Of a DNA stretch of 64,000 nt, positions 51,000 to 62,165 are shown piece after piece. Source of the stretch: Megaleporinus macrocephalus. Taxonomy: Eukaryota; Chordata; Actinopteri; Characiformes; Anostomidae. The notes under the pieces were generated by a model, which saw nothing but the letters and a program-made list of their open reading frames with translations, searched no databases and was not told the origin of the DNA. Position numbers and translations under genes: made by a program. Numbering within the stretch: the stretch's first letter is position 1; each line of letters opens with the position of its first letter. The stretch lies in assembly GCA_021613375.1 (NCBI GenBank), contig CM038719.1:39466120-39530119 (forward strand), written 5' to 3'.

Positions 51000-51600
51000 T
51001 GGAGATAGCCAGTGAGCTACGGAAGTACTGATGTGTTGCGCAACAGGGTCCAGCCCCCGTGTTCTGAGAGCGATTCCACGTTCCAGACGGGGCCGTGCGA
51101 CCGCGGGAGCCCCTCTCTTGCTCTTTGTCTCTCTTTCTTTGGTTTTCTGGCGATCCTGTTACAGCGCTGGAGAGCGTGAACCTCCTCAGCAGGTGTTTGT
51201 TATTTCTAAGTGATCCATCATGCCTGTCAGAGGCGATCTGGGCCGCGGACGGCGAGATACAGTAAAAGCGGCCCGACGGACAGGAGGGGCGGCGGGGTCA
51301 CGGTCCCTCGGCTACACCTTCGGATTGTGTTGCGGCTCCTCCGCCGCCGGGGGGGTTGGCTGGTTGGCGTCGGGCTGGGTTTCGGCTTGCGCGGCGACGC
51401 CGCCGAGGTGAGGCTCCAGCACCTCTTCAGCGGAGGCGACAGGTGTTACGGAGTCATCCCCGAGAAACGCTGCTCTAAAGCCTGCTTTCACAGCACAGGT
51501 GAAAAAGCTGCCACCTGTCAGGACGAGCACTATTTTAGGAGTTCTGCGTTTGCACTGGAACAGGTAGCTTATTTGTGAGCGCGTGTGAAAAAGATAGGAA
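51000..51600. other. CpG-rich island without a recognised gene
   Basis: The most CpG-dense stretch of the window. Overlapping frames on both strands (+51210-51578, -51312-51638) show no domain. GAGGTGAGG near 51409 and TTACAG near 51162 look like splice sites, so an untranslated first exon or small gene cannot be excluded. Confidence 0.3.
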
Positions 51601-51687
51601 ACAAAAGAAGTTGGTCCGATGATGATAAACTGTCGCACAACTAGAGATCAGCCTCCACAAATATAATATCTATTTGTTTAATATTAT

Positions 51688-52282
51688 GGGTGTGTCTCAA
51701 ATCCTAGTGATCTCCTACATAGGCAGCACTTCACATCATAGTATGCGCTCCTGACATGTAGACTGTCCCAATTCTTACATACCTTAAACATGCTGTCTAC
51801 TGAGGATCCTTATTTAGACCTGATTTTAAAGAAGTATTGAACGCTTCCTCAGCCGCTAAGACAATCCCATGATGCAACACAGGCTAATCTACGAGTGAAG
51901 TGGTTTTAAATGTGAGTTATTTTGATTCTCTCTGGAGTTTTAATGTGTTTCTGGTCATATAATCACACAGAACAGTATTTTATTATCAACTCTGTAACGA
52001 GTCCTTCACCATTTACACTTTATACTCCAGACATTAGCATTTATGCTAGCAGATTTTTAAGCCTCGGGCTATAGTTTTGGATGCCTGTTGCTACCTTAGC
52101 AACCAGCTAAACCACCGGTCGCATGCTGCAGAGGGCGGGAACAAGCCGTGATGCAGTCTCTCTCTAACTAGAGCGTCTCAATAATCTGTTTTATGAGGAG
52201 AGATGAGGAGAGAACGCTGATACTTACACAGCTGCTACCTAGACAGCCTACTTACACACTCACTAGGGTTTGAGACAGACCC
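51688..52282. mobile_element. MITE with inverted ends GGGTSTGTCTCAAA
   Basis: The left end 'gggtgtgtctcaaatcctag' is mirrored by 'ctagggtttgagacagaccc' at the right. The 595-bp interior is non-coding. The ends resemble common fish hAT-type MITEs. Confidence 0.65.
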
Positions 52283-52542
52283 TTAGTGTCTATTGATGAT
52301 TTAGTGTCTGTTTGACGGTGGAATGGGGGGATCCAAGTGTCTCAGGGTGCTCTCATGTCTTTTGTTGAACGCTGCTGGAGGACTGACCATCAGGGCCTCC
52401 TCCTTACCCAAAAACAGCCAGCTCTCCTGTCCATCAGTGTCTACTGCTACACCCTCAGTTACATCACTGTACACCATCCAGATGCACCAGCATTGAGATA
52501 GGATGGGACTGTTTCAGCTCACGCCCACTTTACATAAAGATT
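52283..52542. other. Unique, no feature
   Basis: Nothing recognised apart from the MITE border. Confidence 0.4.
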
Positions 52543-52638
52543 CAGTCAGAGACTGCCTCAGTCAGAGACTGCCTCAGTCAGAGACTGCCTCAGTCAGAGA
52601 CTGCCTCAATCAGAGACTGCCTCAGTCAGAGACTGCCT
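52543..52638 (+). repeat. 16-bp tandem repeat (CAGTCAGAGACTGCCT) x6
   Basis: Six copies, nearly perfect. Each unit contains the inverted pair CAGTC/GACTG. Confidence 0.95.
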
Positions 52639-52719
52639 CTACCTGTGCAGCTTCTAAAGCTTTGCTATCCAGATTTCCAACAGAGACTCTTTTCTTTGAT
52701 GTTTAGTTTATTAAACTGT

Positions 52720-52925
52720 AAATACTGTTTGACCAGAGGAGGACGGGTCTCCACTTGTAAGTCTTGGTTCCTCCCAAGGTTTCTTCCTCCAGTCTGAGGG
52801 AGTTTTTCCTCGCCACCATTGCCTCTGGCTTCCTCAAAGGGGGATATATGTTGTAATTGTTTTCAAACTTCTGTAAAGCTGCTTTGGGAAAACTTCTACT
52901 TTTAATAAAGCCAGATTCTTGTATT
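52720..52925 (+). mobile_element. Common fish interspersed repeat (3' tail type)
   Basis: Shows 'gaccagaggaggacgggtct', 'tggttcctcccaaggtttct', 'gggagtttttcctcgccacc' and 'taaagctgctttgggaaaac', a sequence block widespread in teleost genomes and mRNA 3' ends. Class not assigned here. Confidence 0.6.
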
Positions 52926-52939
52926 TGGTGTACGTGGTT

Positions 52940-53330
52940 TCCTGAAGGAAGCGCAGGATGGTTGCACAGTGTGAGCAGTGTAAGGAATGAGCTATGAATG
53001 AACAACAAATAGAGGAGTGCGGGTAGGTCTGTAGATTAGAGCTTGGGGATATGCCCTGAGTGAGTACAAGCAGTTTGGTGGCTGTTGGTTTAACCAAACC
53101 ATAACGTTTTGGTTCGGCCGAAAATGAATGGGACCCTATGGGAGAAAGAGGGATGAATAAACAACAAATAAAGGAGTGCTGGTGGGTATCTCTATGGATT
53201 AGAGCTTGGGGAGCTGCCTTAAGTGAGTACATGCCGGTTGGAGGCGGCACGTTAAAGGAAAACATGATGTCTGGATGTGTCCAAAAATGAATGGGACTCT
53301 ATGGGGGAAAAAGAGGGATGAAAAGAATAG
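52940..53330 (+). repeat. Two to three copies of a ~163-bp unit
   Basis: 'agagcttgggga' at 53038 recurs at 53201. 'aaaatgaatgggacyctatg' and 'gagggatgaa' recur at the same spacing. Confidence 0.75.
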
Positions 53331-54330
53331 AGAAACAGACGAGTGCAGGTCGAACCAACACTGCCGTCGTGGTTGGGGGTCTGCACCGAGTCAGTGTATG
53401 TGAAACAGTGTCTGTTGGTCGAGCAGAAGTTCAGTAGATTGGCGTGCACTTTTCCATCCTATTCATTCTCTATGGGAAAAAAATCCCGGAAAATCCCTAA
53501 TTTTCCAGAGTCTGTGCATCCGATCCAAAAGCTGTACATAAGCCCGAATCAGACAATCAGACCGGACACCCTGGAGTCAGAACTTCAGAGTTACAAGATA
53601 AAGAAACGTCAGAAAATAGAATAATAATAAAATACAGGAATAATATACAGTCGAATAACAATCTAATAGTAAAAATGCTATGTTATCACTATGAGGGGAA
53701 TTTATTAAATAGTCGAGTATTATTAAAAGCCCACCCCCCACTAAAACTGCCCCCCTCAGCACCTTGTAACTCAGACCACACCCTGCTCTCCATCTCTCTG
53801 CACCACCACATCTCCACTCCTCTTCTCCTTCACACTCTATCAGCTGAAGAAATATTATCGTTTCCTCTGTGAAAGGGCAATCGAGTGAAGGGGGGGGGAG
53901 GTGTTGGGGGGGCTACAGGGGGAGCTGAGTGAAAAGAAAGAGAGAGAAAGAACAAGACAGAGAGCGATATGGAAAGAGACGGAAGAGCACTGCAACTGAT
54001 TACAGGCAAGCCAACCAAACCACAGATTGATATATATATATATATATATTATAGATGGAAGCATGTTTTCAATTAACTAAACACAGTGTTAATAATAATA
54101 ATAATAAGAAGAAGAAGAATAAACAGAGCTGTGGATGATTCCATATCAGCCGATAAAGCTGTATTGCATCAGTGAATTTATAGTAAATTATGAATAGAAA
54201 CCGAATAAGAATATATACACACGTCTTAAATATTTTAGTGTTACAGCTTTTATTACAGCTCAACTCATTTTCAGCTTTTCAAAGAAATCAGCAGAGACAG
54301 CTTTCATGCAGCAGGTAAAGTACAACTGCC
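53331..54330. other. Intergenic, no gene seen
   Basis: Short frames on both strands have no domain. Contains a G-rich run near 53890 and short (TA)n and (AAT/AAG)n runs near 54030-54120. Confidence 0.45.

Positions 54331-54426
<96 letters not shown>
54331..54426. repeat. (TA)n microsatellite
   Basis: About 45 TA units, abutting a piggyBac-like MITE. Confidence 0.95.
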
Positions 54427-54429
<3 letters not shown>

Positions 54430-54752
54430 TTTTCTTAAGCTACTTTTTTATTAAAATCATTTTTGTACCACTACACAACATGGCTCAGAATTAACCCTTA
54501 TGTGTTCACTATGGAGTTTGATTTGTAGAATTAAAGTAAGAAGTAAGAATTAAAATAATGATTTAAGATCAAAAACAAGATTTTTAATTAACTCTTGTAA
54601 CATTAAATAATAAAATAAGCTGATTTTAATACATTTACATGAGAGACACTCAGCAGTACATACAGTAACATAAGAAATTGGAAATATGGGCCAAGTTTAA
54701 CTCATGTTGTGCATTAGAAGGGGTTTGCTTAGCTTGTGCATCAAAGGGTTAA
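54427..54752 (-). mobile_element. piggyBac-like MITE, inverted copy
   Basis: Reverse orientation relative to the copy at window start. It contains 'actatggagtttgatttgta' and 'actcagcagtacatacagta' and ends TTGTGCATCAAAGGG-TTAA at 54749-54752. The other end is replaced by the (TA)n run. Confidence 0.6.
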
Positions 54753-55066
54753 ATATAATAATGTACTAATATTAATAAAATAAGACATAACGAATAATAA
54801 AAATATCAAGTAGTATTAATTAATAAGCTATATTTTTTTAGGAATTAGTTATAAAAAAGTAGCTGTTTAATTAGTTATGATTAGAATTATGAGATATTTA
54901 TTTAAGCTGTAGAGATTTCACTATTATGAAAATAACTTACATAATAATCTGTTTATTCTTCTTCTTATTATTTAACAGATCTCCATGAAATCATTCATAA
55001 CTGTAATCATTTATACACATATCTGTAAAAACACTGAATTAAATGTGTGTTAATATAGGATGAGCA
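54753..55066. other. AT-rich, no feature
   Basis: Nothing recognised. Confidence 0.5.
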
Positions 55067-55067
55067 A

Positions 55068-55134
<67 letters not shown>

Positions 55135-55137
55135 TTA

Positions 55138-55138
<1 letters not shown>
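55067..55138 (+). repeat. (TCTA)n tetranucleotide microsatellite
   Basis: About 17 units, joining directly to the CT-TA-GA palindrome. Confidence 0.95.
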
Positions 55139-55183
<45 letters not shown>

Positions 55184-55212
55184 GAGAGAGAGAGAGAGAA
55201 AGAGAGAGAGAG
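55139..55212. repeat. Compound (CT)n-(TA)n-(GA)n palindrome
   Basis: A CT run, a TA run and a GA run in succession form a near-perfect inverted repeat of ~70 bp. Confidence 0.9.
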
Positions 55213-55259
55213 GTGTAGTACATTAAATGTGTGTGGGTCAGTGAGAGTGTAATAGTGTA

Positions 55260-55920
55260 CATGTACATGCTCTGGGTGGGATCAGTGCATTAGGGCCCTG
55301 GGGTGGGAACCACGCGGTCGGTGGGCCGCAGCGGAGCAGCTCAGGGACCCTTACAGTTCTACTGCAGAGAGCGCCGAGTGAAGGAAAACATCCATCCTTC
55401 CTTTTTTTCTCCCTTCTTTCTGTTTCCTCTGTTTCACAGAGCGATCGCTGCCAAGCGTGCTTCTTCACTGGAAGACGAGCGTGGCGCGGAACACCTCTGC
55501 GAGAAAACACACTCACACGCTCGCACACTCACTCGCACACACGAGCGCTCTTTACACCTGTTTCCCTTTTTCATCTGTCTCCATTTTTCTGGGGGAGGCA
55601 GGATGTTTGCCTTGGCTGAGATGGGCCCCATGACTTAATCCCTGGGTGCTATTGTTAAATTTTCGAGAAAAATAATGAAAACCAAACGCGAGGATTGAGT
55701 TTCGGGCCGGAGCTTTAACAACGTTGAATTTCCAGCCGTTCGGGCCAAATAATTCACTCGTGTTTCCCTTGTAATATTACGCCAAACATGAGATCTTTAC
55801 TTTGTCAAATCTGGTAAGTATCAAACCGGCGGTATCGATAGGAAAACTGTTTTAATAACTCGTCCCCTGAAGAGGCCCCAGGAACACCTCTCACCTGGAA
55901 GTGATTAAGCGGGACAGGAA
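55260..55920. other. Candidate conserved non-coding element
   Basis: Repeat-free, moderately GC-rich sequence. 55600-55815 is notably balanced ('caaacatgagatctttactt', 'ggccaaataattcactcgtg'). Frames are short and without domain. Assignment rests on composition only. Confidence 0.25.
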
Positions 55921-55921
55921 A

Positions 55922-55956
55922 CGGAGGCGGAGAGAGAGAGAGAGAGAGAGAGAGAG
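55922..55956 (+). repeat. (GA)n microsatellite
   Basis: About 15 GA units. Confidence 0.9.
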
Positions 55957-56242
55957 GGCTTCCCAATAACGCTCGTCTCTCCTGGGACATGAAAAATATG
56001 CAGATTCATCAGAACTGGTAGGAGACAGGCAGATCCCACCGCTCCTCCGAAACAGGCTTTAACTCTTAGAGAGAAGAGCACTGCCAGCAATAACACAAGC
56101 CTGTTCTCATTTTATGTCAATTGTTTCATCACTTATAACTTATAACTTATTACTTATAACTAAACCAGCGGACAGAATGTGTCAAAACTTTCATTCCATA
56201 CTGGAAGAAGAGGATCCTTCATCCTGCTCTGCTCTGCTCAAC

Positions 56243-56245
<3 letters not shown>

Positions 56246-56327
<82 letters not shown>
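56246..56327. repeat. (TA)n microsatellite
   Basis: About 41 TA units. Confidence 0.95.
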
Positions 56328-56329
<2 letters not shown>

Positions 56330-56369
56330 TAATATGTCTCATAATGTTATATAATGTTCTGCTTTATCC

Positions 56370-56480
56370 CTGGCGAAGGTGGGGTACATACCACACACGC
56401 ACACCTACAAATAATTTAGAGTGAGGATCAATCTAACATGCATGTGTTTGGACTGTGGGAGGAAACTGGAGTACCAGTAA
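56370..56480 (-). mobile_element. Truncated inverted SINE-like repeat
   Basis: 'catgcatgtgtttggactgt' followed by GGGAGGAAACTGGAGTACC is the complement of the 'cctcccacagtccgaacaca' region of the element at 10326-10628. The next bases of the repeat family correspond to the first satellite unit. Confidence 0.65.
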
Positions 56481-59445
56481 CCACTACACCACCGTACTAA
56501 CCACTACACCACCATACTAACCACTACACCACCATACTAACCACTACACCACTATACTAACCACTACACCACCATACTAACCACTACACCACCATACTAA
56601 CCACTACACCACCGTACTAACCACTACACCACCATACTAACCACTACACCACCATACTAACCACTACACCACCATACTAACCACTACACCACCATACTAA
56701 CCACTACACCACTATACTAACCACTACACCACCATACTGACCACTACACCACCATACTAACCACTACACCACCGTACTGACCACTACACCACCGTACTAA
56801 CCACTACACCACCGTACTAACCACTACACCACCATACTGACCACTACACCACCATACTAACCACTACACCACCGTACTAACCACTACACCACCGTACTAA
56901 CCACTACACCACCGTACTAACCACTACACCACCGTACTAACCACTACACCACCGTACTAACCACTACACCACCGTACTAACCACTACACCACCATACTAA
57001 CCACTACACCACCGTACTAACCACTACACCACCGTACTAACCACTACACCACCGTACTAACCACTACACCACCATACTAACCTCTACACCACTGTACTAA
57101 CCACTACACCACCGTACTAACTACTACACCACCGTACTAACCACTACACCACCGTACTAACCACTACACCACCGTACTAACCACTACACCACCATACTAA
57201 CCACTACACCACCGTACTAACCACTACACCACCATACTGACCACTACACCACCATACTAACCACTACACCACCGTACTAACCACTACACCACCGTACTAA
57301 CCACTACACCACCATACTAACCACTACACCACCATACTAACCACTACACCACCGTACTAACCACTGCACTACCTTACTAACCACTACACCACCATACTAA
57401 CCACTACACCACCATACTAACTACTACACCGCCCTACTAACCACTACACCACCGTACTAACCACTACACCACCGTACTAACCACTACACCACCGTACTAA
57501 CCACTACACCACCATACTAACCACTACACCACCGTACTAACCACTACACCACCGTACTAACCACTACACCACCATACTAACCACTACACCGCCGTACTAA
57601 CCACTACTCCACCATACTAACAACTACACTACCATACTAACCACTACACCACCGTACTAACTACTACACCACCTTACTAACCACTACACCACCGTACTAA
57701 CCACTACACCACCATACTAACCTCTACACCACTGTACTAACCACTACACCACCGTACTAACCACTACTCCACCATACTAACCACTACTCCACCATACTAA
57801 CCTCTACACCACTGTACTAACCACTACACCACCATACTAACCTCTACACCACTGTACTATCCACTACACCACCGTACTAACCACTACACCACCATACTAA
57901 TTTCTACACCACTGTACTAACCACTACACCACCGTACTAACCACTACTCCACCATACTAACCACTACACCACCATACTAACCACTACACCACCATACTAA
58001 CCTCTACACCACTGTACTAACCACTACACCACCGTACTAACTACTACACCACCATACTAACCACTACACCACCGTACTAACCACTACACCACTGTACTAA
58101 CCACCACACCACCATACTACCCACTACACCACCATACTAACCTCTACACCACTGTACTAACCACTGCACCACCATACTAACCACTACTCCACCATACTAA
58201 CCACTACACCACCATACTGACCACTACACCACCGTACTAACCACTACACCACCATACTGACCACTACACCACCATACTGACCACTACACCACCGTACTAA
58301 CCACTACATCACCATACTAACTACTACACCACCATACTAACCACTACACCACCATACTGTCCACTACACCACCATACTAACCACTACACCACCATACTAA
58401 CGACTGCACCATCATACTAACCACTACTCCACCATACTAACCACTACTCCACCATACTGACCACTACACCACCATACTAACCACTACACCACCGTACTAA
58501 CCACTACACCACCGTACTCACCACTACACCACCATACTAACCACTACACCACCGTACTAACCACTACACCACCATACTAACCACTACACCACTATACTAA
58601 CTACTACACCACCATACTAACCACTACACCACCGTACTAACCACTACACCACCATACTGACCACTACACCACCGTACTAACCACTACACCACCATACTGA
58701 CCACTACACCACCATACTGACCACTACACCACCGTACTAACAACTACATCACCATACTAACTACTACACCACCATACTAACCACTACACCACCATACTAA
58801 CCACTACACCACCATACTAACCACTACACCACCGTACTAACCACTACACCACCATACTGACCACTACACCACCGTACTAACCACTACACCACCATACTGA
58901 CCACTACACCACCATACTGACCACTACACCACCGTACTAACCACTACATCACCATACTAACTACTACACCACCATACTAACCACTACACCACCATACTGT
59001 CCACTACACCACCATACTAACCACTACACCACCATACTAACGACTGCACCATCATACTAACCACTACTCCACCATACTAACCACTACTCCACCATACTGA
59101 CCACTACACCACCATACTAACCACTACACCACCGTACTAACCACTACACCACCATACTCACCACTACACCACCATACTAACCACTACACCACCGTACTAA
59201 CCACTACACCACCATACTAACCACTACACCACTATACTAACTACTACACCACCATACTAACCACTACACCACCATACTAACCACTACACCACCATACTAA
59301 CCACTACACCACCATACTGACCACTACACCACCATACTAACCACTACACCACCATACTAACCACTACACCACCATACTGACCACTACACCACCATACTGA
59401 CCACTACACCACCATACTAACCACTACACCACCATACTAACCACT
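56481..59445 (+). repeat. 20-bp satellite, 148 units without net length drift
   Basis: The unit is CCACTACACCACCATACTAA with frequent A/G at position 14 and rarer substitutions. Every unit seen is 20 bp, so register is kept over nearly 3 kb. Higher-order duplication is visible: the block from about 58201 recurs 640 bp (32 units) later at 58841, including the rare variants CGACTGCACCATCATACTAA and CCACTACATCACCATACTAA. A partial third copy starts near 58641. Confidence 0.98.
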
Positions 59446-59515
59446 CTCTTTTTTTCTTAGATATCATGTGAAGACAGCAGCTGTTGTTTACACTGCGTGA
59501 AACTTTCATGATATA

Positions 59516-59516
59516 T

Positions 59517-59598
<82 letters not shown>
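59516..59598 (+). repeat. (TA)n followed by poly-T
   Basis: TA run 59516-59570, then 28 T. It lies inside a foldback-family copy. Confidence 0.95.
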
Positions 59599-59830
59599 CT
59601 ATTGGTCTATACATCCTGAAGCTCTTACAGGATATGAAGAGCAGCTGTCGTGTTTAAATATTGTAGAAAAATAAAAAAAATTACTAAACATGACGGCTGC
59701 TTTTTATATACAGTGATGAATCAACCTATAGAAATGCTCTAAATTACTTGAACATATGTGGAAAGTAAAAAATGGTTGTGTTCTCTCCTGTAAAGTTACT
59801 ATTTTGGACGGGGACAGTATTCTAATCACT
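59599..59830. repeat. Foldback repeat family, two-armed copy
   Basis: Contains 'gcagctgtcgtgttt' and, inverted downstream, 'aaacatgacggctgc', each beside an inverted 'tctattggt' / 'cctatagaaa' motif. This shows the hairpin organisation of the family. Confidence 0.6.
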
Positions 59831-60365
59831 AATAAAATCGTACAAACAAGAAGAACCTGGGGAAGAAACTTTTGACTGATATCTAATAAACAAGTTTAGA
59901 TATAATATCAGTGGTACGCTGGTTTATAGTAAGGAGAGTGTTGTTTCTGTCATTGTCATCCCACATGATGCAGATGTTCTGATTGTGATTCTGAAGCTCT
60001 GAAGCTAAAGTGAGTAATTAATTGGACTTACAGGATTAGACGATTGATTATCCTCCTAACAGCTGCCTCATTAGTAAACGTACATCCCACATACTCAGGT
60101 TCAGAACTTTTCAAGGTTCGTTGTGTTTCCTTGCATAGCAGAGCTGGAGCCGCAGTGAAGTCATGCTTGGCGAGGTGGAGGGCACACTGGGAGTCTTTTT
60201 AGCCAAACGAAGGAGAAGAGCTCGGCTATTGAAATTCAATGAGCAGTAGACACCATGATCATCTCCCAGGTCCAAATCAAAGCTAATAAATCAATGCACA
60301 GCCTGGGTGTGTTCACACACTGCATCCCTCAGCAGCACACTAGAACAAATGGATTCTGCATGCCT
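59831..60365. other. Candidate conserved non-coding element
   Basis: Repeat-free from about 59940, with homeodomain-like TAATTA sites ('gtgagtaattaattggactt') and 'tcaaagctaataaatcaatg'. No good frame. Inferred from sequence character only. Confidence 0.3.
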
Positions 60366-60369
60366 AATG

Positions 60370-61625
60370 AGAAGAGAAGAGAAGAGAAGTAAAGAGAAGA
60401 GAGAAGAAGAGAAGAGAAAACAGAAAGGAAAAGAAATAAAAAGAAGACAGATGATAAGAAAACGGAGGGGAGAAACTAGAGAAAAGAAAAAAGATATAAG
60501 ATAGTAGGCGTGAAACAAAGACAGAAAGAAAAAAGAAGTGAAGGACAGACAGACAACAAAAATGTATGTAAAAATATAAATAAAGAAAAATAAAAGAAGT
60601 AGAAAAAATGAGAAAAGCAAAGAGAAAGGAAGAGAAGATACGAGAAAAGAAGCAAAGACAAAAAGAAAATAGAAGACAACAAAAGCAAAGAGGAGATAAA
60701 GAGTATAGTAGACAAAAAGAAAAAGAAAAGAAGAGAAGAGGAATAAAGAAAAATAAAGAGAAATTGAAATGAAAGGAGAAAAATAAATTGAAAGAGAAGA
60801 GAAAAGGAAGAGAAATGAAGATGGAAAAAAGAGAAGAGAAAAGATAGAGAAGAGAAAAGAATAAAAGAGAAGAGAAGAGAGAAAAGGAGAAGAGAAGAGA
60901 AGAGAAGAGAAAAGAGAATAAAAGAAAAGAAAATAGAAAAAAAGAGAAGAGATGAGAATAAAAGAGAAGAGAAGAGAAGAGAAAAAAAGAGAAGAAAAAC
61001 AGAAGAGAGGAGAAAAGAGAAGAAAAGAAGAGAAGAGAAGAGAAAAGAAGAGAAGTGAAGAGAAAAGATAAGAAGAGAAGAAAAAGAAGAGAGGAGAAAA
61101 GAGGAGAAGAGAGGGGAAGAGAGGAGAAAAGAAGAGAAGAGAAGAGAAAAGATAAGAAGAGAAGAAAAAGAGGAGAAGAGAAGAGAGGAGAAGAGAAGAG
61201 AAAAGAAGAGAAGAGAAGAAAAAGAAGAGAGGATAAAAGAGGAGAAAAGAGGAGAAGAGAAGAGAGGAGAAGAGAAGAGAAAAGAAGAGAAGAGAAGAAA
61301 AAGAAGAGAGGATAAAAGAGGAGAAAAGAGGAGAAGAGAGGAGAAGAGAAGAAAAAGAAGAGAGGAGAAAAGAGGAGAAAAGAGGAGAAGAGAAGAGAGG
61401 AGAAGAGAAGAGAGGAGAAGAGAAGAGAAAAGATAAGAAGAGAGGATGAAAGAGGAGAAGAGAGGAGAAGAGAGGAGAAAAGATAAGAAGAGAGGAAAAA
61501 AAAGAGAGGAGAAAAGAGGAGAAGAGAAGAGAGGAGAAGAGAGGAGAAAAGATAAGAAGAGAGGAAAAAAAAGAGAGGAGAAAAGAGGAGAAGAGAAGAG
61601 AAGAGAAGAGAGGAGAAGAGAAGGA
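60370..61625 (+). repeat. Purine-rich (AAGAG/GAGAA)n array
   Basis: About 1.25 kb of almost pure G/A on the + strand, mostly GAGAAGAGAA and GAGGAGAAAA. Internal blocks of ~100 bp are repeated (61440-61510 and 61540-61580). The 402-codon minus frame here is a Ser/Leu/Phe repeat translation. Confidence 0.95.
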
Positions 61626-62165
61626 TGTAAAGTAACTAATACCTCTGATGGAATGAGCAGACGTGAGTTTGAGCCACCTGCCAAAAGCCAGGAGCAGCGG
61701 CCAAGTCAGGGATTTGGCGGAGCGTCGGCGGCCGTGGCAGCGGAGAGTCCGTGTTCTCTGGCAGATTTACAGCACTCAGAGAAACACAATGAAGCTTCCG
61801 CAGCACCCAAAGACATGTCGAGGATAACTAGAACAGCAGATCATAAAGCCGGGCCGAGCCACGGAGCCGGGCCTCGGTACCTCAGACTTATTTAGCTAAC
61901 AGGAGGTGATGAAGGGAACAGATGAGGATCCTTCAACACCGAGACTGTGCAAAGCATCTCACGCTCTGAGCTCATTCGGCCGTACAGGCTCAGGTGCCAC
62001 TTTCACTGTTACTGGACTTAATAAATCGAATGATCTGCTACAAAAATAACAAAGTGGTGTCTTTAAAGTGATTAACTTATTAAACCATGTGCTCCGACAC
62101 GTGCAGTGAAAAAGAGTTTCTTATTGCTTTAACATCCACCTTTACATCACATGTACTTCATCAAC
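61626..62165. other. Unique island between two purine arrays
   Basis: GC-rich at 61680-61900. A + frame continues from the purine array to a stop at 61895 (ending RYLRLI), but only its last ~85 codons are non-repetitive and they show no known domain. It is more likely a non-coding conserved segment or chance frame. Confidence 0.3.

Noticed and set aside
51210..51638. Overlapping frames of 122 and 108 codons in a CpG-rich island
   Set aside because: Open on both strands because of GC content; no recognisable domain or convincing splice context. Kept only as a CpG island.
56481..59445. CRISPR-like array
   Set aside because: Units are contiguous with no unique spacers, and the genome is eukaryotic.
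60476..61684. 402-codon minus-strand open frame
   Set aside because: It is a Ser/Leu/Phe translation of a polypurine microsatellite, with no domain and no complexity.
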